A model generated the notes under the pieces. The model had not been told where the DNA came from. It was given only the letters and a program-made list of their open reading frames with translations, and made no database searches. DNA of 64,000 nt from assembly GCF_000429165.1 (NCBI RefSeq), contig NZ_KE386853.1, positions 176,513 through 240,512 of the forward strand, given 5' to 3'. The number at the start of each line of letters is the position of its first letter. Positions within the stretch are counted from its first letter, which is position 1. The position numbers and the translations under genes were made by a program. Of the stretch, positions 63,651-64,000 are shown one piece after another. Source of the stretch: Acetobacter nitrogenifigens DSM 23921 = NBRC 105050. GTDB taxonomy: Bacteria; Pseudomonadota; Alphaproteobacteria; Acetobacterales; Acetobacteraceae.

Positions 63651-64000
63651 GGGCCTGTTAGGTCTTGAAAGACGGAGCGCACTGCATAGCTCTTTGTCAT
63701 GAGCATGATACAGTCTGTATTTTCCGATGATGCATGGTCGATCTGGGAACCTCTGATCGAGACGGTTCGTCCGAAAGGCAAAACCCCGCCTCGCGATCTG
63801 CGACGGACCATGTCAGCGATTTTCTGGCGCCATCAGAACGGCGCGAAATGGCGCTCCATTCCTGCTGAACTCGGCCCCTGGTGGACGGCAGCCCAACTCT
63901 TCATCCGCTGGGCAAAGCTCGGCGTCTGGCAGGCTCTGTTTGAACAGGCGAAGGGTCAGGATTCGGCTTTAGGTCTGGTCTTCCTCGACGGCACAAACAT
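63651..64000 (+). mobile_element. IS5-family insertion sequence, left end only
   Basis: The element's left end seems to begin GGGCCTGTTAGG at 63651, just after a CTAG that could be a target-site motif, 24 bp past the preceding terminator hairpin. The right end is outside the window. The exact boundary is inferred, since the matching inverted repeat cannot be seen. Confidence 0.6.
63699..64000 (+). CDS. IS5-family transposase, N-terminal fragment
   Basis: The open frame of 100 codons runs off the right edge. It shows SVFSDDAWSIWEPLIETVRP, RRTMSAIFWRHQNGAKWRSIP and FIRWAKLGVWQALF, the N-terminal DUF4096-like segment of IS5-type transposases, and ends at LVFLDGTNI, where the first catalytic Asp of the DDE triad is expected. 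A two-frame arrangement (IS427-type) is possible; it cannot be checked here. Confidence 0.85.
   Translation, partial: MSMIQSVFSDDAWSIWEPLIETVRPKGKTPPRDLRRTMSAIFWRHQNGAKWRSIPAELGPWWTAAQLFIRWAKLGVWQALFEQAKGQDSALGLVFLDGTN

Noticed and set aside
1..64000. CRISPR arrays, phage genes, rRNA and tRNA genes
   Set aside because: None was seen on reading; the only structured RNA recognised is the SRP RNA.

Overview
The window is one continuous piece of a GC-rich (roughly 60%) alphaproteobacterial chromosome, most probably from an acetic acid bacterium or close relative (Acetobacteraceae). Supporting signs are a CcrM-type GANTC methyltransferase in one operon with rnhB, the FYDLN-acid (TIGR02300) gene beside cmk, the moxR-DUF58-DUF4159 cluster next to DUF1285 and cca, the aroE-coaE-dnaQ run, and small SRP RNA directly before dnaX-ybaB-recR. 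No genus is assigned. Nearly all of it is ordinary chromosomal gene content; the only clear mobile DNA is an IS5-like element cut by the right edge.

Layout. 1-2.3 kb: the end of secF, a small lipoprotein, mscL, and rpmE with a terminator-like hairpin in its leader. 2.4-11.9 kb: a four-gene minus-strand RND efflux operon (adaptor, two MdtB/MdtC-like pumps, outer-membrane channel). 12.5-17.5 kb: an exported ankyrin protein, the rnhB-ccrM operon with a very dense group of GANTC sites upstream, a CsbD-like membrane protein and an MFS exporter. 17.9-25.3 kb: moxR, DUF58, DUF4159/BatA and a VWA/amidotransferase-like membrane protein in a tight minus-strand operon; DUF1285, cca and an ABC exporter run the other way (25.4-29.5 kb). 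29.6-37.2 kb: a nitrilase with a divergent LysR regulator, clpA and clpS, a D,D-carboxypeptidase and map. 37.2-45.5 kb: gamma-glutamyltransferase, SRP RNA, dnaX, ybaB, recR, a FolM-like reductase, folB, and a PAS-GGDEF-EAL protein. 46.2-52.3 kb: TIGR02300, cmk, a transglutaminase, N-formylglutamate amidohydrolase, aroE, coaE, dnaQ and a chalcone-isomerase-fold protein. 52.3-64 kb: an OmpR/EnvZ-type two-component pair, a PRC-barrel protein, an MFS protein, a 51-residue DUF3309 protein, cysK, a rhodanese, a DUF2272 lipoprotein, mtnA, a histone-H1-like Lys/Ala-rich protein and the IS end.

How the parts fit. The efflux operon forms one complete tripartite pump with two different inner-membrane subunits. 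The moxR cluster looks like a AAA+/VWA envelope-maturation system whose substrate is unknown. ccrM, ybaB, the H1-like protein, dnaX, recR, dnaQ and rnhB concern chromosome replication, marking or packing.

The most notable signal is regulatory. Nine GANTC sites, the recognition sequence of CcrM enzymes, lie within about 200 bp upstream of the operon that encodes the GANTC methyltransferase. Four of them fall inside a 39-bp inverted-repeat block that would be in the mRNA leader. This points to methylation-state feedback on ccrM. Other points worth a second look are the structured DNA at the mtnA stop codon, the rpmE leader hairpin, the Ser/Thr-rich inserts at matching positions in both RND pumps, and the AT-rich spacer before the H1-like gene. 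All functional statements are inferred from reading the sequence; no database search was run.
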